Below are positions 5,587-7,848 of a stretch of 7,848 nt of DNA, piece after piece. Both the position numbers and the translations under genes were made by a program. The notes beneath the pieces are model-generated. The model was not told the origin of the DNA. It did no database searches and saw only the letters and a list, made by a program, of their open reading frames with translations. The DNA is from SAR202 cluster bacterium. GTDB lineage: Bacteria; Chloroflexota; Dehalococcoidia; SAR202; CAJWER01. The stretch is from assembly GCA_030740335.1 (NCBI GenBank), contig JASLXL010000229.1:1-7848 (forward strand), read 5' to 3'. The stretch's first letter is position 1, and every line of letters starts with the position of its first letter.

Positions 5587-5983
5587 CCGGCGCTCCATTT
5601 TCACCGACGAGAGTGTCCGCGTCCGGCTCTACGGGGGAATTTTCTGCCATGGCTTCATCAATCAACCGCAGCATATTGACGCCCCGCTCGATTGAGTCAT
5701 CGATATGGAACTCGACCTCGGGGACAGACCTGAGCGTCAGCCGGGGCCTGAGGCTTTTTTTCACGAACCCTGAGGCGGACTTTAGACCCTTCAGAGCACG
5801 CCTCTTTTGATCCGGGTGCCCCATGATACTGACGAATACCTTTGCACGCGAGAGGTCCGAGTCAGTATCAACGCGGGTTATGGTGATCATCGAGGCTAGT
5901 CTGGGATCGTTCAGATCCGAAGCCACTATGCTGCTGATTTCCTGGCGCAGCAGGGCATTTATCCGTTCCATGCGGCGGCTCAT
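5579..5983 (-). CDS. rbfA: RbfA, 30S ribosome-binding factor A
   Basis: RbfA is a small KH-fold protein that binds immature 30S subunits and helps mature the 5' end of 16S rRNA, notably in the cold. The 134-residue protein starts SRRMERINALLRQEISSIV and contains LNDPRLASMITITRVDTD, DLSRAKVFVSIMG and RPRLTLRSVPEVEFHIDDS, which is the family pattern including the strand-turn region near the nucleic-acid face. The last ~25 residues (ENSPVEPDADTLVGENGAPDA) are an acidic, probably disordered tail. ATG at 5983 has AGAGG at 5996-5992, eight bases away. It lies 42 bases after infB, and its stop overlaps the truB start, pointing to one coupled operon. Confidence 0.95.
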   Translation of the reverse strand: MSRRMERINALLRQEISSIVASDLNDPRLASMITITRVDTDSDLSRAKVFVSIMGHPDQKRRALKGLKSASGFVKKSLRPRLTLRSVPEVEFHIDDSIERGVNMLRLIDEAMAENSPVEPDADTLVGENGAPDA

Positions 5984-6025
5984 TGGCGGAACCTCTGGGC
6001 AAAGGGGACTGGCAGGCCGTAGGCC

Positions 6026-7848
6026 CTACTCCAACTCGGTCTGGTGGGACTCCAGAACGTCACCTTCCTGGAACCCGGAGAAGCCCTCGAGGACCACGCC
6101 ACCTTCTAGGCCCGTAGACAACTCTCTCACATCGTCTTTGAAGTGTTTGAGGCTGGATATCGGCCCGCTAAAAATAGGCTTGTTTCCTCTCAGGACACTA
6201 ATCTGGCCACCGCGTGAAATACGGCCCTGGTCGACGTACACGCCGGCAACACCGCCAGCACGACGTCCGACTTTGAACACCGCGCGGACTACGGCGACGC
6301 CCTCGACAATGTCGCGGATCTTGGGATCGAGCATGCCCTTCAGAGCATTGTCGATGTCATCCACCAGGTTGTAAATGACATTATATTCGCGAATCTCCAC
6401 GCCCTCTTGCCTCGCAAGGGACCCTGCCCCCGGCTCGGGGCTCGAGTTGAATCCGACGATGATCGCGTCGGAGGCCACGGCCAACAGCACGTCGCTTTCG
6501 GTGATGCTCCCGCTGGCCGAGTGAATCACATTCACTCTGGTTTCTTCGGTATTCAGGGGACGGAGCACATTCCTGACCGCATCGACGCTGCCCTGGACAT
6601 CCGTTTTAATTATCAGATCTAGCGACTTCGCCTCACCCGACTCCATTCTGGAATGTATCTCTTCCAGCGTGATTCCGGTACCTTGACGCTCCTGCCTCTC
6701 CCGCAGTCGCTCATCTACTATGGCTCGGGCAGTCCGTTCGTTTGGAGCGATTTCGAAAATATCCCCGGCCTCTGGCAGCTCCGCCAGACCCATGATCTCC
6801 ACGGGCAAGGACGGCCCGGCCTCCGAGATACGCTCACCACGATCATTCAGCATGGCCCGCAACTTGCCCTTTGCCACACCGGCCACAAGGATGTCTCCGA
6901 CACACAGTGTCCCGGTCTGCACCAGTACGGTCGCCACGGGACCCCTGCGCTTTTCTACCTGCGCCTCGACTACAATGCCACGTGCGGGGCGACTAGGATT
7001 GGCCTTCAGGTCTCCAATTTCGGCCACAACCTGCAAATTGTCCAGTAGATCCTGGACCCCTTCGCCAGTCAGGGCCGAGAGCGCGACGGATATTACATCG
7101 CCTCCCCAATCCTCGACTAGCAGGTCCTGCTCGGCAAGCTGGCGCTTCACCCGTTCCGGATCGGAATTGGGCCGGTCAATCTTATTGATGGCAACAACGA
7201 TCGGCACTTCGGCAGCCTTGACGTGGTCAATCGCCTCCACTGTCTGCGGCATAATCCCGTCGTCTGACGCCACCACCAGAACCGCGATGTCGGTAACCTG
7301 TGCCCCCCTAGCTCGCATCGCCGTGAACGCCTCATGCCCAGGGGTATCCAGAAACGTGATTACTTGGCCGGCTCGTTTAACTTGATAGGCGCCGATGTGC
7401 TGTGTGATCCCACCAGCCTCGCCATCAACCACACTGGTGTTCCTGATCGAGTCAAGCAACGTAGTCTTACCGTGATCGACGTGACCCAGAATAGTGACGA
7501 CAGGGTTGCGAGGCTCCAGCAGCGCTGGATCTTCATCGTCAGAAGAGACCACCAGCGAACCCTGGCCCCTCTCCTTAGCCTTTGGAGCTTTGACCCTGAA
7601 ACCCAGAGACTGCGCGATCATCGCGGCAGTCTCGAAGTCGACTGCCTCATTTATCGTCAACATTAGCCCGGCACGCATGAGCTGCTTGATGATATCGATC
7701 GCCTCAAGTTCCAACAGTTCGGAGAGCTCGCCGACCGTTATAGCTGGGGGTATCTCGATCAACGGGCCGACCTGTGCACTCTCCTCGGGAGCGACCACAG
7801 TCGCTCCAGGTTTCGGAGTGGTGTCCTGAGGTGTTGACGGCCTGTTTG
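6026..7848 (-). CDS. infB: translation initiation factor IF-2 (5' end beyond window)
   Basis: IF-2 is the GTPase that brings initiator fMet-tRNA to the 30S subunit and promotes subunit joining. About 606 residues are visible. Counting from the Val codon GTG at 7798, the IF2_N helical domain is at about 20-70. The G domain has G1 GHVDHGKT (105-112), G2 GGITQHIGAY (129-138), G3 DTPGHEAF (151-158), G4 NKID (205-208) and G5 SALTGEG (241-247). Domain II follows (about 275-350), then IF-2 domain 3 (about 390-480), then the fMet-tRNA-binding C-terminal domain ending SHQTELE. The frame is still open at the window edge through a Thr/Pro-rich stretch (RPSTPQDTTPKPGAT), typical of the N-terminal linker, so the main start is probably outside. 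The GTG at 7798 has GGAG five bases upstream and could be a second, internal start, as seen for IF-2 in Escherichia coli. It heads the infB-rbfA-truB group. Confidence 0.97.
   Translation of the reverse strand, partial: NRPSTPQDTTPKPGATVVAPEESAQVGPLIEIPPAITVGELSELLELEAIDIIKQLMRAGLMLTINEAVDFETAAMIAQSLGFRVKAPKAKERGQGSLVVSSDDEDPALLEPRNPVVTILGHVDHGKTTLLDSIRNTSVVDGEAGGITQHIGAYQVKRAGQVITFLDTPGHEAFTAMRARGAQVTDIAVLVVASDDGIMPQTVEAIDHVKAAEVPIVVAINKIDRPNSDPERVKRQLAEQDLLVEDWGGDVISVALSALTGEGVQDLLDNLQVVAEIGDLKANPSRPARGIVVEAQVEKRRGPVATVLVQTGTLCVGDILVAGVAKGKLRAMLNDRGERISEAGPSLPVEIMGLAELPEAGDIFEIAPNERTARAIVDERLRERQERQGTGITLEEIHSRMESGEAKSLDLIIKTDVQGSVDAVRNVLRPLNTEETRVNVIHSASGSITESDVLLAVASDAIIVGFNSSPEPGAGSLARQEGVEIREYNVIYNLVDDIDNALKGMLDPKIRDIVEGVAVVRAVFKVGRRAGGVAGVYVDQGRISRGGQISVLRGNKPIFSGPISSLKHFKDDVRELSTGLEGGVVLEGFSGFQEGDVLESHQTELE

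Noticed and set aside
4987..5679. Long + strand open frame of about 230 codons
   Set aside because: Antisense shadow of truB and rbfA, whose motifs are unmistakable.
5823..7385. Several long + strand open frames, rich in Ser, Thr, Arg and Pro
   Set aside because: Antisense to infB and rbfA; low-complexity composition is typical of shadow frames in GC-rich genes.

Overview
This window looks like bacterial chromosome, most likely from a Chloroflexota lineage near Dehalococcoidia or SAR202, and probably from an environmental or metagenomic assembly. The phylum is an inference. It rests on the run infB-rbfA-truB, a tiny DUF5679 zinc ribbon, rplU-rpmA-rpmE and a DUF1385 gene, together with the Chloroflexota look of the proteins. 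No search was possible.

Left arm (1-1606, + strand): the end of a histidine operon. It holds the last ~44 codons of hisH (glutaminase subunit of imidazole glycerol phosphate synthase), which overlap hisF (cyclase subunit), followed by bifunctional hisIE. HisH and HisF make imidazole glycerol phosphate and AICAR from PRFAR; HisIE performs the two steps that make the precursor of PRFAR. The first ~360 bases are clearly AT-richer (~43% GC by hand count) than the rest (~57-60%). The change falls inside hisF, near the boundary between its two half-barrels.

Middle (1607-2465): no intact gene. On the - strand lies the decayed remnant of a small secreted-type metzincin metalloprotease. Its HExxHxxGxxH zinc motif survives except that the first His is now Leu. 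A one-base frameshift separates this motif from an intact Met-turn and C-terminus, and two in-frame stops lie upstream. Bases 2231-2465 hold nothing I can identify.

Right arm (2466-7848, - strand): a translation-machinery block, read from right to left. infB (IF-2, 5' end beyond the window), rbfA and truB are tightly packed. Next come the DUF5679 zinc-ribbon gene with its own sigma70-type promoter and a strong Shine-Dalgarno sequence, then rplU (L21), rpmA (L27) and rpmE (L31), and finally a DUF1385 membrane protein. The rplU promoter is placed so that the expected transcription start falls on the A of the ATG, suggesting a leaderless mRNA. A perfect 13-bp hairpin with a U-tract separates rpmE from DUF1385 and ends only 13 bases before the DUF1385 start codon.

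The points most worth a second look are the metzincin pseudogene, the apparent mosaic hisF, the predicted leaderless rplU transcript, and the terminator placed directly in front of DUF1385. I see no CRISPR array, insertion sequence, tRNA, rRNA or clearly new multi-gene system.
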